The notes under the pieces were generated by a model. The model saw only the letters and a program-made list of their open reading frames with translations. It ran no database searches and was not told the origin of the DNA. Both the position numbers and the translations under genes were made by a program. A stretch of 64,000 nt of DNA from Oncomelania hupensis. Lineage: Eukaryota > Mollusca > Gastropoda > Littorinimorpha > Pomatiopsidae. Shown piece by piece: positions 11,178 through 20,927 of this stretch; the first letter of the stretch is position 1, and the number at the start of each line of letters is the position of its first letter. Where the stretch lies: contig CM072522.1 in the NCBI GenBank assembly GCA_036898135.1, positions 32,289,951-32,353,950 of the forward strand. Reading direction: 5' to 3'.

Positions 11178-11453
11178 TAATACAGTAGCAACAATACAAA
11201 TATAAGATACAAACAAAAGTAGTGAAGAATAGTTTAATACAAATGTTGTTTATTAAAGCTCAAAGCTTTTGAGACCACCCAAACACACAAGTGCAACTGC
11301 AAACAATAAACAGCAAACATCAAAACAGCTGGCCAGCTCATCCCTTAAACAAAAATCGCATGAAATGTCTTAGCAGTCCCTTAAACACAGTACAAGCAGT
11401 CTCAATTCTCCTCGGTGGTGGCCCACATCTCTGCAAGTACATTAGCAGTCCCT

Positions 11454-12670
11454 TTAGCTGAGGTGGTGATTGGTATGGGTGGAGCGTTCATCTTCGGCCT
11501 CTGGAGGTCCTGGAGAATCCCCCCCTCGCTGACGGCGCTCATGTTGGTTAAGGGAGGAAAAGTTCTGCATGTTTGACAACATGAGTCCTTCGTTGGAGCT
11601 CCTTGGGGTGAAGGATGGCTGGCTGACTCTGGGTGTCTGCAATTGCTGGAAGTGCTGAGTCTGATGGTCAGGCTTAGACTGTTGCTGGAAGTCGAGAGGC
11701 TGCTGTTGGAAGCCGTGATGCTGAGGCTGGGACTGGAAGCAATACGGCTGCTGCTGATGGTAGACGGTGAGTGTGGGTGAAAGTGCTGATGCTGGACGTG
11801 GTGGAGCTGGAGGAAGGGGGTGGGGGATGGGTCGTTGCATCTCGTGGAGGATGGCCGTCATCCTCTCCACTGTGAGCTGGTACTTGTCCTCAGGTAGTCG
11901 TTGGAGAGACTGGGACATGTATGTGATGAAGGGCTGCCTTGCATGGCTGATCTCCTGGGCTTGGACCAGTCTCTCCATGAGGGCGTTTGTGGCCTTCATA
12001 CAATCCCTCATCTCCAGCATGGCAGGGGAGTCTTCAGGCTCGGCTCTGGTGTCGGCACGGCGTGGTCTGGTGGTGGTGGAGGAGGGAACTGGTGAGGGGG
12101 TGCCCTGGGACCTTATGACCACCGCTTGAGTTTCAATGAGCGAGAGGGAGCCCTTGTCCTCTTCCTGTTCCTCGACGTCGTGGGAAGGCTGGCGAGAGGT
12201 GCTGGCCGACACCGTGGGCTGGGCTGCTGGAGGCTGGCTGGCTACAGGTTCCTGTGTGAGGAGTATGCTTCTAAGTGGTTGACCTTTCCTGGGCTTCACC
12301 TCCTTGTGCATGAAGGCGCAGTTCCTCTGGATGAACAGTTCTCTGTCCGTCAAGTTCGCTGAAGCCTGGCCAGACTTCTTGGAGAGAAGCTTAGCGTAGA
12401 GGTCCCGGACTGACTTCCACCATGTCCTGAGAGCTTCAGCTCCCTCCTCAATGTCCAGCTCTCTTGCCTTCCTGGTCCAAAGCTCCGACTTCTTCTTTGT
12501 ATCCTTGTAGTCGGTGGCCCCCTTCCTCCACAAAAGTTCGTGCTCCCGGACCCACTCCATGAGTTGCTCCTGAGTGTCATTGTCGAGCAGGAGGGCCTTG
12601 CGGCGAGACTTTTTCTGAGGCTGACACTGTTCATCGTCCCTCTCCAAGTGTGGGTGCTGAGAGTCAGAGT
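11454..12670 (-). CDS. Harbinger-associated MADF/Myb-like DNA-binding protein, unit A, main exon
   Basis: On the minus strand the exon opens after the acceptor TATATTTTCAG and runs 405 codons including the stop. After an acidic/basic lead it carries a MADF-like trihelix of about 100 residues (QLMEWVREHELLWRKG, WTRKARELDIEEG, LRTWWKSVRDLYAKL, KSGQASANLTDRE), then a Ser/Pro-rich spacer, a predicted helix (ALMERLVQAQEISHARQPF), and a Gln/Pro/His-rich tail. In Harbinger elements such a protein binds the transposon ends and brings the transposase in. The frame is intact although the partner transposase is dead. The first exon (12776-12802) is cut by other repeat sequence, so the gene is probably not expressed as a full protein. 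The homologue in unit B splits this region over two exons. Confidence 0.85.
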
Positions 12671-12775
12671 CTGAAAATATAACAATTGAATAAAAATAAT
12701 AAATGTATAAATGAAACATTATTATTTAGATCAATTTGTACTGATTTTTCATTGCATTCATCACATTATAATTAC

Positions 12776-12802
12776 CTTCAGCACCAGCACCGCCCTCCTC
12801 AA
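12776..12802 (-). pseudogene. Truncated first exon of the unit A MADF gene
   Basis: Minus-strand sequence encoding EEGGAGAE ends at the donor GAAG|GTAATT, in the phase (one base carried over) needed by the exon at 11454-12670. Upstream the frame runs straight into a Harbinger-type terminus (GCCATGGTCACACAGC read on the plus strand), so the natural start codon is gone. Confidence 0.55.
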
Positions 12803-13073
12803 GCCATGGTCACACAGCACTCCACGTCATAATCACGTACAAAAAGTTCGGAAAATCTGGTGGACGTGGTCGTACGTGGTAATTTTCGGTCAATTTTGGT
12901 TTGGCCGTGCTTTGGACGGGGTATGGCCGTCTGCGGCTGTTCCACTGCTGAAGCACTGCCTAAGCACGGCTAACCACGTCCAGCCACGTGTAACGTAAGC
13001 CTAAAAATAAATTTGCACATGTTCACGAGAGGGAAAAAGGCGACACTGCAAGTGCCGAGGTCTCAGAAAATTA
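12803..13073 (+). repeat. Solitary Harbinger left-end module
   Basis: Begins GCCATGGTCACACAGCACT, closely matching the left end of unit B 271 bp away (AGCCCCGGTCACACAGCCC), in the same orientation and with the same drift of ACGTGGT/CACGG motifs. It ends with a 31-bp segment (13043-13073) that is the perfect reverse complement of 13607-13637. It looks like an orphan end or a failed tandem insertion. Confidence 0.6.
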
Positions 13074-13655
13074 AGCCCCGGTCACACAGCCCTTTACGGC
13101 TGAATCACGGCCAAAGCGCGTCCAAAATTTGTTACCCGTGGAGTGGACGTTGTTGTTCGCGTTGATGTCGAGGTTAAGACGAGCTACGGTCGAGGTATAG
13201 ACGTGGCAGGACGCGGGGAGAAATCTGAACGGCATCGGACGCGGCAAAAAGTTTTGAACTGCTCAAAATTTTAGCCCGCGCACAACCACGGGTAACACAC
13301 GCGGTAAAGACGTGCAACACACGTGAAACACACGTGGTAATCCGTGTTCCGGCAGTGATTAAAACTTGGGGAGACGCGGTAAGACGCGAAAGTTTAGCGT
13401 TCAGTCACGGCCAGAGCACGGTCATTGCACGCATGTACCGCGTTGGAATCACGGGAAATAGTGTGTGTTTAGCGGCGTATCACTGACAAATGGATTTTTC
13501 CACGTACATAGCACTACCTAACGACGTCTCGAACAAGTTCGAAATAAGTCCCGATCACTGCTTAATCACTTCTGTATCACTTCTGATTTGCGGCATATAA
13601 ATACCGTAATTTTCTGAGACCTCGGCACTTGCAGTGTAGATGTCAAGGAGTGAAC

Positions 13656-14989
13656 ATGAACCCTCAACACCATGATGTCCTCATCTTCATGCTCCAGCAC
13701 CAACAGAACCAACTGATACAGGCACAGCATATCCTTGCTGTGAGAAGAAGAAGAAGAAGAAGAAGAAGAAGAAGAAGAAGAAGAAGAAGAAGAAGAAGGT
13801 GGTACGGAACATCTGGGTGTGTGACTGGATTGCGAGGAGACCTCATCTGGGGCTTTACGACCGTCTCATGGTCGAGCTGCGTAACGAAGATCCAACAGCC
13901 TTTCAGAACTTTATGAGGATGCCTCCTGCGATGTACGATGAAATTGTGCAGAGACTGACACCAGCCCTTACCAAGGAGACCACCAACTGGAGAGCACCCC
14001 TTGAACCAGGCCTGAAGGTTGCTATCACCCTGAGGCACCTTGCTGCTGGCTCCAAATACCGTGACATGGAATATCATGCCTGGAGGGTCCCCCACAACAC
14101 CATAAGTCTAGTGGTGCGTGAAGTCTGTGAGGCCATCCTCCAAGAGTATGCTCATGAGATGCTCTCCCCGCCAAACACTGCAGCCCAGTGGCGCCAGCTA
14201 GCTGATGATTGGTACCAGAGATGGCATTTTCCACATGTCATAGCGGCTATAGATGGGAAGCATATTGCGTGTAAAGCTCCTGCCAACACTGGGTCCGACT
14301 ACTTCAACTATAAAGGCTTCTTCAGTGTTATCCTCCTAGCGGTCGTATCTTCTGACTATAAGTTCCTGTGGATAGACGTAAGCGGGAAGGGGTCCTCCTC
14401 TGATGCCCACATCTACAATGAAAGTGAGTTCAAAGAGGGTCTACAAAACAATGACAGCGCTGGCTTCCCACAGCCAGATCCTCTGCCAGGTGACACACAG
14501 GATGTACCCTACTTCCTGGTAGGAGACGATGCCTTCGGACTCCGGACGTACATGATAAAGCCCTACGCTAACAGGGACATGACCAGGGAGCAGAGGATAT
14601 TTAACTATCGACTGTCGCGGGCCAGACGGGTAGTTGAAAATGCGTTCAGGATCTTTGCAAACAGATTTCAAGTTATCCTGACTACCATGATGCATGAAGC
14701 TGACACTGTCAGGCTGCTGGTGAAGGCGTGCGTACTCCTTCACAACCTGATGAGAACACATTACCCGCTGATGCAGAACAAGCTGGTGGACTGGGAGCGT
14801 TCAGATGGAGCCCTGGTGCTTGGTGCTTGGCGTGAAGGCAGGAACCTTGAAGACACGAGGCCTGATAGAGTACCAGGACCCAACAGAGATGCCAGGCTAG
14901 CCAAAGCCCAGAGGAACCTCATCATGCAGTGGTGCAACTCCCACGCGGGAAGGGTGCCGTGGCAGGATGGCATGCTCCTCCCCCATTAG
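13656..14989 (+). CDS. PIF/Harbinger transposase, unit B, near-intact
   Basis: From about 13799 one frame of 396 codons to TAG at 14987 has no interruption and shows the complete PIF/Harbinger DDE core: AITLRHLAAGSKYRDME (HTH-like), first Asp in AAIDGKHIACKAP, second in GKGSSSDAHIYNES, Glu in RRVVENAFRIFANRF, and CVLLHNLMRTHYP near the end. The likely true start is ATG 13656 (NPQHHDVLIFMLQHQQNQL), but that frame passes through a pure (AGA)n tract at 13742-13798 and emerges one frame off, so the N-terminus is shifted. The paralogue has an imperfect Arg-coding stretch at this place, so a length change of the AGA run is the simplest cause. The Gly-to-Arg change in NAFRI is another oddity. The partner protein is encoded at 16189-19465. 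Confidence 0.88.
13742..13798 (+). repeat. (AGA)n microsatellite inside transposase N-terminus
   Basis: An uninterrupted AGA/GAA run of about 57 bp, encoding poly-Arg in one frame or poly-Lys in the next. Its end coincides with the frameshift of the transposase gene. Confidence 0.95.
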
Positions 14990-15170
14990 GTTTGTTTACT
15001 GATCATGTTCGCTAGGGAAGCTGGAGCACTGATATATAAACTGTGCATAGATTAAATTAAAACGTATTAACAATAAAGATAGCGAACATAAAAATATAAG
15101 GTACAAATGATATTAAAATAGAAATTGGATTAAGACAATTACCGTCTATTAAATGTTACTGTCGTAATCC

Positions 15171-15752
15171 TGTTACGTTGAAACGCGAAGGATAGTATGT
15201 CTGAAACGCGAACAATAGATCTAATCGTTTCGATTTGCAAAGTATTCAATAATAGAGTTTATTTACCTTTGATTTGAGTTTGCGTTGTGGTTAGAGGAAG
15301 CTTTGATAATTTTAGTTGGTCGATATTATTGGAGAATTCTCTAGATTTGCCTGTTTACTGTCAATAGAAGCTTCGCGAGAGGGCGTAGACATTTTGAGAA
15401 CATGCTTGGACAGAAAGGAAAGATGTATGACGTAAGACAGTGATGACGAAGTCTAAAGCGATTGCTAAATTGCGTCATACTCAATCGTTCCACCGTGTTC
15501 TGGACTAGAGAAAAACTATATTTTCGATGCTCTGTGTGTTGTTGGGAGTTGAGTTGAGTTGAGAATTGTATGCAGATGTTGATGTGTGCTGAATAAAAGT
15601 GGAAAATTTCATACGAAGACTCAGTGACTTGTATGCTGATTGAACGGGTTACGTGGATAATCGAATCCGAGCTTACACTCATCAGGAGCATTCACGCATT
15701 GGGGCTGAATCTACTACTGATAGAAAAACACCAACATCGATCGAGTGTAACA
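15171..15752 (+). mobile_element. Solo LTR, family LTR-B, 5-bp TSD AATCC
   Basis: Starts TGTTACGTTGAAACGCG and ends GAGTGTAACA, with TGTTAC/GTAACA at the two ends, and is flanked by AATCC at 15166-15170 and 15753-15757. AATAAA at 15592-15597 sits at the expected polyadenylation place. It is 582 bp, the same length as the LTR part of the second copy at 45393-45974. No internal retroelement sequence or second LTR follows, so it is a solo LTR left by recombination. A 5-bp TSD fits Ty3/gypsy or Pao-type integrases, but the clade cannot be told from an LTR alone. Confidence 0.92.
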
Positions 15753-15757
15753 AATCC

Positions 15758-16188
15758 AATTTTTATTTTCAGTTCATATGATTTTTGTCATTTCTTTTTC
15801 TGTTTGCTATTGCTTTAGTATTTCTTTGATTTTCATTATTTCATTTTTGCTAATTTCAAATTTCACTTAAAAAAATAAATTCAATGCATGTTCATGTATT
15901 GAAATTTCTTAGTTTGTAATTATTAACCAGAGAAAACACTAACATATATTCCAATTTATACCAGATTTATTGGCATATCTGCAGCAAATAAAATAAGTAA
16001 AATAAGTAACACGTTTACAGCAAGGCATACTCAGCCAATCTTCTGAACATAACTAACAAAAAATAGCAATGGAACTTGAAAAGAGAACACCACCGTCCTT
16101 GGCAGCCTAAACTAACAATCAACTAAATAGCCAATCCTCAGATGAAGTGGTACTGTCCAAGCTGAGGTTAAGCGCTGAGGTTAGCGTT
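15758..16188. other. No gene; AT-rich 3' flank of the unit B MADF gene
   Basis: AT-rich sequence within Harbinger unit B. It probably includes the 3' UTR of the minus-strand gene ending at 16189. No further feature was recognised. Confidence 0.4.
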
Positions 16189-16853
16189 TCATTCATCACC
16201 CTGCATCGTGGGCTGGTGCTGCTGGGGGTAGGTGGGCTGCTGGTCAGAGAACTGCGTAGGTGTAGGCGAGGGTGTAGTTATATTCTGCCGCATGGGGGGG
16301 AACGACGTCTGCTGCATAAAGCTGCTGCCATACTGCCAGTTCTGCTGCCGCTGTGGGTTGTGCTGCCAGAAGTACTGCTGGTAGCTGTGGGGTTCACTGA
16401 AGTGCTGGTTTAAGGGCTGGCCACGCCAGCACTGGCGCACTATGTCAAAGATCAGCTCCTTCATTCCATCGTACTGCTCCTGGGGAGCTGTACGCAGGGT
16501 GTCAGCAACAAACCGTACGAAGGGCTCACGGTCGGACTGGGGCCTCTCTTCCACAAGCTTCTCCAGGAGGGCTTGGTTGGCCTGCATGGTGGCGCGGAGC
16601 TCTCGCATCCAGGTGTCTTCATCCTCCTGGCACTCTTCCTCCCTCCTCCTCTTGTCACGCTTGCGGCTGTGGCTGGATGTGGACGTGGGCTGAGATGTAG
16701 GGGTCTGGTCCACAGCTGCGGACTCCATGTCGTCAAGGACATGAGACTGCCTGTCCCCTGAGGGGGAGGGGAGACGCGAGCCTGTGGACGTGGCAGTGGC
16801 AGAGGCCCGTGCCAGAGGGACGAGGGGATCTCCGGTGTCACTCAGGATGGGAC
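16189..16853 (-). CDS. Harbinger MADF protein, unit B, exon 3
   Basis: Last of three exons (19375-19465, 16999-17493, 16189-16853) that join in frame to 417 codons including the stop. It starts after the acceptor CCTTTCAG and encodes a Pro/Ser/Thr-rich spacer, a basic stretch (SHSRKRDKRRREEE) that could be a nuclear signal, a helix (WMRELRATMQANQALLEKLV) with oligomerisation-like character, and a Gln/Pro-rich tail ending MQGDE. The same order is seen in the unit A homologue, although sequence identity in the tail is low. Confidence 0.85.
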
Positions 16854-16998
16854 CTGAAAGGTTTAAAACATTTATTTAGTTATATGGCATTGGCATTTTG
16901 CATGTAAAATCATTTCATACATTGAACTGTGAAATAAAATGGACAAATGCAATCAAAATCAAAACACATTTGAAATCAATGTAATTAACTGTACTGAC

Positions 16999-17493
16999 CT
17001 TTGTAGAAGCCACAGTGCTGTAGGACCCAGGTCTCCCTCTCTGTGAGCATCTTGGTCGCCTGGCCACTAGTCTTCTTGGCGAGCCTCACATACCAGTCCT
17101 TTAGTCCTTTCCACCACTGCTCTAGGTGATTCACATCGATCCCCAGCTCTTGGGCCTTCATCTCCCAGACAGCCCTCTTCTGCTTGTAGCCCTTCTTGCT
17201 GCGCATCCAGAGGTAGGAGTTGCCCTTCAGCCACTCGAGAATGTCCTCCTCTACAGCAGCGTCAAGGCTCCAGTCCTTCTTGGTGGCTTTGGGGGCAGCC
17301 TTCTCCTTGCCCTTGCCCTGTCCAAGTCCACAGCCCTTGCCTACGAGCACTGGCTCTTCCTCCTTGTCCTGCGCAGCTTCTACAAGGAGTGTTTCTCCCT
17401 CCTCAAAGACTGGGGGGTTGAGTTCTCCAAGCTCCATGGGGGCCTCAGGGGCGGCAGCAAGGGTGACAACGGAGGTGGAAGCAGGGGTATCAC
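16999..17493 (-). CDS. Harbinger MADF protein, unit B, exon 2 (DNA-binding domain)
   Basis: 495 bp between the acceptor CATGTACAG and the donor AAAG|GTCAGT, in phase with both neighbours. After an Ala/Glu-rich lead and a Lys-rich patch (GKGKEKAAPKATKK) it encodes the MADF/trihelix: DILEWLKGNSYLWMRSKKG, WEMKAQELGID, LEQWWKGLKDWYVRLAKK, TERETWVLQHCGFYKG. Conserved Trp residues are present at each expected helix. The unit A homologue has no intron after this domain, so an intron was gained here or lost there. Since the whole 416-residue frame is open, this gene looks more recently functional than its transposase. Confidence 0.87.
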
Positions 17494-17524
17494 CTGTACA
17501 TGAAAAATAAATTTATTTAGTGAC

Positions 17525-18624
17525 TGTCACGTGGGGTTTAGTTGTTACTGGGCTCTGCACAATGGATTGCTGTAACCCTCACGCTTTATCCTATGGGAAC
17601 CGCTAGTGAGTCACCCTGTGGATTACTTTAATACATTTATTTATTTAGCTCGATCTGTGTTAAGGCTGGGGTACAGAGATAGATAGAAAAATGGTAAAAG
17701 ATCACTGTCACACTAGCTTTCACACGGCTATGAATCATATGTAGTCCAGCCACTTGATAACAGTTAAAATCACACATTTATTTCTTCTACTCTATACAAG
17801 ATCTTCGATGTACTAATCTACCTTAAAAAGTCATGAGTCAATGCAAATAATTCGATCGCTGATAGTCTAGGCAGCTGTTATTTCTTCATAGGGCACTGGC
17901 TACTAGAGTTAATGAAGATTGGACTACTTTGGTCCTTGTTACTATTTTCTGAAGAGTGGACTACTGTGGTCCTTTTGCTACCAGTTTAAGTGCTCTATTT
18001 CCTCTGCACTTAACTGGTGAGTAGCGGGTTTGAAGCCCTTCGGTGAGGTAGCTTCTGGTACACGCTGGGTCGTCGTGTAGTTTGGTTCCTTGACACGCTG
18101 TGGTGTCTTGGAGAGTGTTTTCCAGGGTTGCTCTCTCAGTCCTGTGCTGTAGAGGCTAAACAGCCAACTCGTGTTTTCTGTGGAGTTGGGCGCACGTTAT
18201 ATCTCGCCTGTTCGTCTGTTTGACAAAGTCAGGCTCGTGGCTACTTGATTGAATTCCAAGATTCCCAAGCACTGCTTCCTGGTCTATTCAGGAGAGATCT
18301 TACTGCTAACTGTGTAGCTGTGTACTGCTCCTCGTCTCCAAAACGACTCTTGTTCTATCTCTCTATTTGAATCAGCCAGACCTGGTTGAGTCCATTATAA
18401 ACTGTGTTCTCATAGGCGGATAATCGACTCGCCTAACGTAACTACGATGATGTCATTGCCTTCGCTCTTACCGTCAGCTACCACTGTGTGTACACGGCAT
18501 TATACCATTGCTACGCCTGATTACTCCCATCGTCTGCTGCAGCCTAAAATTAACATTCTAAGATTACATGACTATACAAGGCTAAATAGTAAAGTAAGCA
18601 GGGTAAACTGGTCCGTTTGTCACA
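17525..18624. mobile_element. Solo LTR, family LTR-C, 5-bp TSD GTGAC
   Basis: 1100 bp starting TGTCACGTGGGG and ending CCGTTTGTCACA, flanked by GTGAC at 17520-17524 and 18625-18629. The first several hundred bases match 39516 onward (GTTACTGGGCTCTGCACAAT, AATGGTAAAAGAT, GTCCAGCCACTTG), where a second copy has its own TSD. It lies in intron 1 of the unit B MADF gene. Transcription direction is not clear. Confidence 0.9.
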
Positions 18625-18725
18625 GTGACATGCTTATAATTTTCAAATCTAAATTTAAATTCAAAATTAAATTTGAATATAACTAAAATTGCGATTGAAA
18701 AGCCATTGAAATGTATAAAAACACA

Positions 18726-19034
18726 CTAAGCAAACAAACTCTTGCCTGGTATCGTTGTGTAGCTAGTCAGTGCTTTCACAGCACATTTGTGCTTCTTCGT
18801 AAAGAAGTGCTCAGTGAGCGCTGTAATCCCACGATTAGTGTATCTAATTTCTTTGTTGCACGTGATGCAACGAGCCATGCCTGCAGCATCAACTTTTCGA
18901 AAATGAGAGCCGATACGCTGCTCGACTCCCTCCACTTTTAACACTTTCGACGTCCAATCCCAATTCCATTTGTTGGCGATGTCTCCCTCTTGAAAATCTT
19001 CTCCCCGGTTAATATTCCGCGATACACATGACAT
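18726..19034 (-). pseudogene. BED-like zinc-finger exon of a hAT-type transposase gene
   Basis: An ATG-initiated minus-strand frame of 102 codons has a C-x2-C ... H-x4-H BED-like finger (ARCITCNKEIRYTNRG, ALTEHFFTKKHKCA) preceded by KWNWDW and GSHFRKVD. This resembles N-terminal exons of hAT-like transposase genes in invertebrates (from memory of the family). No following transposase exon or terminal inverted repeats were found. It sits in intron 1 of the unit B MADF gene, downstream of the solo LTR, so it may be an old insertion into the Harbinger unit. Confidence 0.5.
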
Positions 19035-19374
19035 TTCTGTAACTTCTCACACTCGAAGGGACCGTGTGAAAGAACATGCGTCTATGCTGGGAGGAAATAC
19101 TTCGTGGTGTGCGCCCAATTATCAACAAGCGCTTCTACCGGAAATGGTAAAGAGTCAGGCAAAACGTTGGAATGGGTTTGTGGAGCGAACATACGTGGTT
19201 AATTTACGATTTGCGTCTCCTTTTTTTTTTCATCGAACAAATTTTTAAACCTGGGAAAGTAAGTTCGTTAACCTCGGAAACTCGCGTATCCGAGTAGAAT
19301 TCTCCAGCCGGGAACAGTATTTTTTCACAGCTGTTAAATATTTTTGACACAACCAATGGGCCACATATATTTAC

Positions 19375-19465
19375 CTGACTCCATTGGTTCAGCTGCCTGC
19401 TCAGTAATCTTCTTGGAGGCTGCTGCCTTTCCTTCTTCAGCCTTCCTCTTTTGTCCACGTGGCAT
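19375..19465 (-). CDS. Harbinger MADF protein, unit B, exon 1
   Basis: ATG at 19465 opens MPRGQKRKAEEGKAAASKK, a short basic lead, to the donor TCAG|GTAAAT at 19375. One base is carried over and completes GGT (Gly) with exon 2. The first codons lie about 300 bp inside the right terminus of unit B, as expected when the outer gene is transcribed inward from the transposon end. Intron 1 was lengthened to 1.9 kb by the LTR-C insertion. Confidence 0.78.
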
Positions 19466-19773
19466 GATGATCCGTTCAGCTCCGTAGTCAAAAGCGGTAT
19501 GCCGCTAAACCAACTTTAAACCCCCGCCGAGCCAACGCCCGCATGCGCAGAACGCCGCTCTATCAACGCTCGCGTCATCGCCAAACCAACGCTCGCTACT
19601 GTTAAGCCAACGCTATAGCAAACGCCGGCTTCAGCGGTGCACCGCTAAGGCAACGCCCGTGTTTTCGATTTTTTTCCCATTTTGTGCGCGGTGACGAGCG
19701 TTGTCGAAATTCGGTCCCCCCTCCCTACCGTTCAAGGAACACTCCAACAAAGTGCGGGCGGTGTGACCGGGTC
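19466..19773. repeat. Right terminus of Harbinger unit B with subterminal repeats
   Basis: Dense short repeats (AGCCAACGC, CCAACGCTCGC, GCGGTATGCCGCTAA, AGCGGTGCACCGCTAA) fill 19490-19650, including two palindromic GCGGTNNNCCGC motifs, and then the TIR GGGCGGTGTGACCGGGTC. Such clusters are typical transposase or MADF-protein binding sites at Harbinger ends. Confidence 0.65.
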
Positions 19774-19781
19774 AAAAGCAT

Positions 19782-20359
19782 AGTTAGTTATTCATTGCTT
19801 ACAGGGTCCAGCGGACTATAAAGAGCCTAATCAGAACCACGAAATAAGGACAGCTTGGTTCAAAGAGGACTCACCTTTGATCCATATAAAAGATCTGCTG
19901 AAACAACCCTAGTGGTAACACTGAAGGCACTCCACCAGCCAGTTACTTTACAATAAAGACATCCCATCCAGGGGACACCAAGGCTATATATTCTAATTTA
20001 TCGAACCCCCGTTTACAAAAACAAAATAAAATATTAACAAAACACACATAGAAAATGCTTACATTGCTAAATAATAATATAGGAAGCCCCAATGATCATT
20101 TGGCAGAAAGTGTCCAATATTCCCAAGCTGACCCAACACATACACAAATGAGGAGTTTTGGAAGAGTTTTCAAGAAAAAAGGTAGATGATTGGTCTAGTG
20201 AAGAAAATAGTATAGTAGATTGATAGAACAGAGTAGGAATGAGAAAGAACAAAGGAGAAAGACAGCGACAGTGAGAATTTAAACTTATTTAATTAAAGCA
20301 CTAAATTTCAAGAAAGGGATACTATTTATACAGAAACCCCCAGCACCTCCACATGGGGA
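19782..20359 (-). repeat. Family A retroposon, A1 copy
   Basis: Near-complete copy. Flanks GTCAAAAGCAT (19771-19781) and GTCTAAGCAT (20360-20369) look like a slightly diverged TSD. Its target includes the last bases of the Harbinger unit B terminus, so it came later. Confidence 0.85.
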
Positions 20360-20363
20360 GTCT

Positions 20364-20690
20364 AAGCATGCCAGAACAAGAGAGAAAATGAGTTTAGCTG
20401 TAGCGTCAGTGGTCAGATGCTTGAGGACAAAGTCTATTCTACAGAGCTGAATGCTGCATGTTTGATAAGGTTTTGGAGATGAATTCTAACATCGAGAAGG
20501 TGTTGTCAAGTATTACACCAAGGTTTTTAACAGAAAATGACATAGGAATAGTGGTTTGGCCAAGAGCGACAGTGTCTACAGTCCAATTCCGATTCATTGA
20601 ACAGAAGCTAGTACCTAAATAACGGTTAATAACTAGAGTTTGGGAAGAATACAAAATCTGCTGAAGGTTAACTTAAAGAAAAAAGGTTTC
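20364..20690 (-). pseudogene. CR1/L2-like LINE fragment (C-terminal RT region)
   Basis: Minus-strand frames read SVKNLGVILDNTFSM, ISKTLSNMQHSAL and then, after a frameshift, the CR1-type LTTDATAKLIFSLVLACLD. A 30-bp piece of this last motif recurs at 60721-60748. The family A copy above interrupts it on the left. Frame changes show it is inactive. Confidence 0.75.
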
Positions 20691-20927
20691 TGAGTGAAAC
20701 TGTGCAGAAAACTGACAGAATAATGCTCATTACTACATCTATTCATGTTGGAAAAGACCAGCCGAAGCTTTCTTCAATCTTGGTTGACGCGATTTCAGGA
20801 TCTCTAGCGTCGAATTCCGTTACAACAAAATTAACGACCATAAAGCTTTAGTGTATTTCTTGCAGCAAGAAAGATGCTTTGACAAGTTATGGGGATAAAT
20901 TTCATAATCATATGCAGGTTTCATTAA

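Larger units (their letters stand above)
8470..12802 (+). mobile_element. Harbinger unit A (two-gene, ends incomplete)
   Basis: Holds the transposase relic (plus strand) and the MADF-protein gene (minus strand) in convergent orientation, as in unit B. The left end abuts a broken LINE at 8469 without a recognised TIR. The right end is cut at about 12802, inside the first MADF exon, by a Harbinger-type left terminus. No target duplication can be seen, so both boundaries are inferred from where neighbouring sequence starts. Confidence 0.65.
13074..19773 (+). mobile_element. Harbinger unit B (two-gene element with two LTR insertions)
   Basis: Left end AGCCCCGGTCACACAGCCC and right end GGGCGGTGTGACCGGGTC form imperfect inverted repeats. 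Between them lie transposase (plus), a solo LTR (15171-15752), a three-exon MADF gene (minus) and a second solo LTR plus a BED-like exon in its first intron. Without the LTRs and their target duplications the unit would be about 5 kb. Both ends carry many short subterminal repeats (ACGCGGTAAGACG types on the left, CCAACGCTCGC types on the right). A clean 3-bp TSD of the kind expected for Harbinger was not found. Confidence 0.72.

Noticed and set aside
11767..12362. Plus-strand frames of up to 120 codons opposite the MADF gene
   Set aside because: Antisense shadows of a GC-richer coding exon; no domain, and no splice or start context.
13074..13606. Separate 533-bp MITE bounded by TTA/TAA
   Set aside because: The TTA and TAA belong to the 31-bp inverted arms, not to direct target duplications, and the segment continues into the transposase leader.
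13629..13916. Poly-Arg protein of 95 codons at the Harbinger unit B start
   Set aside because: It is the out-of-frame continuation of the transposase N-terminus through the AGA microsatellite.
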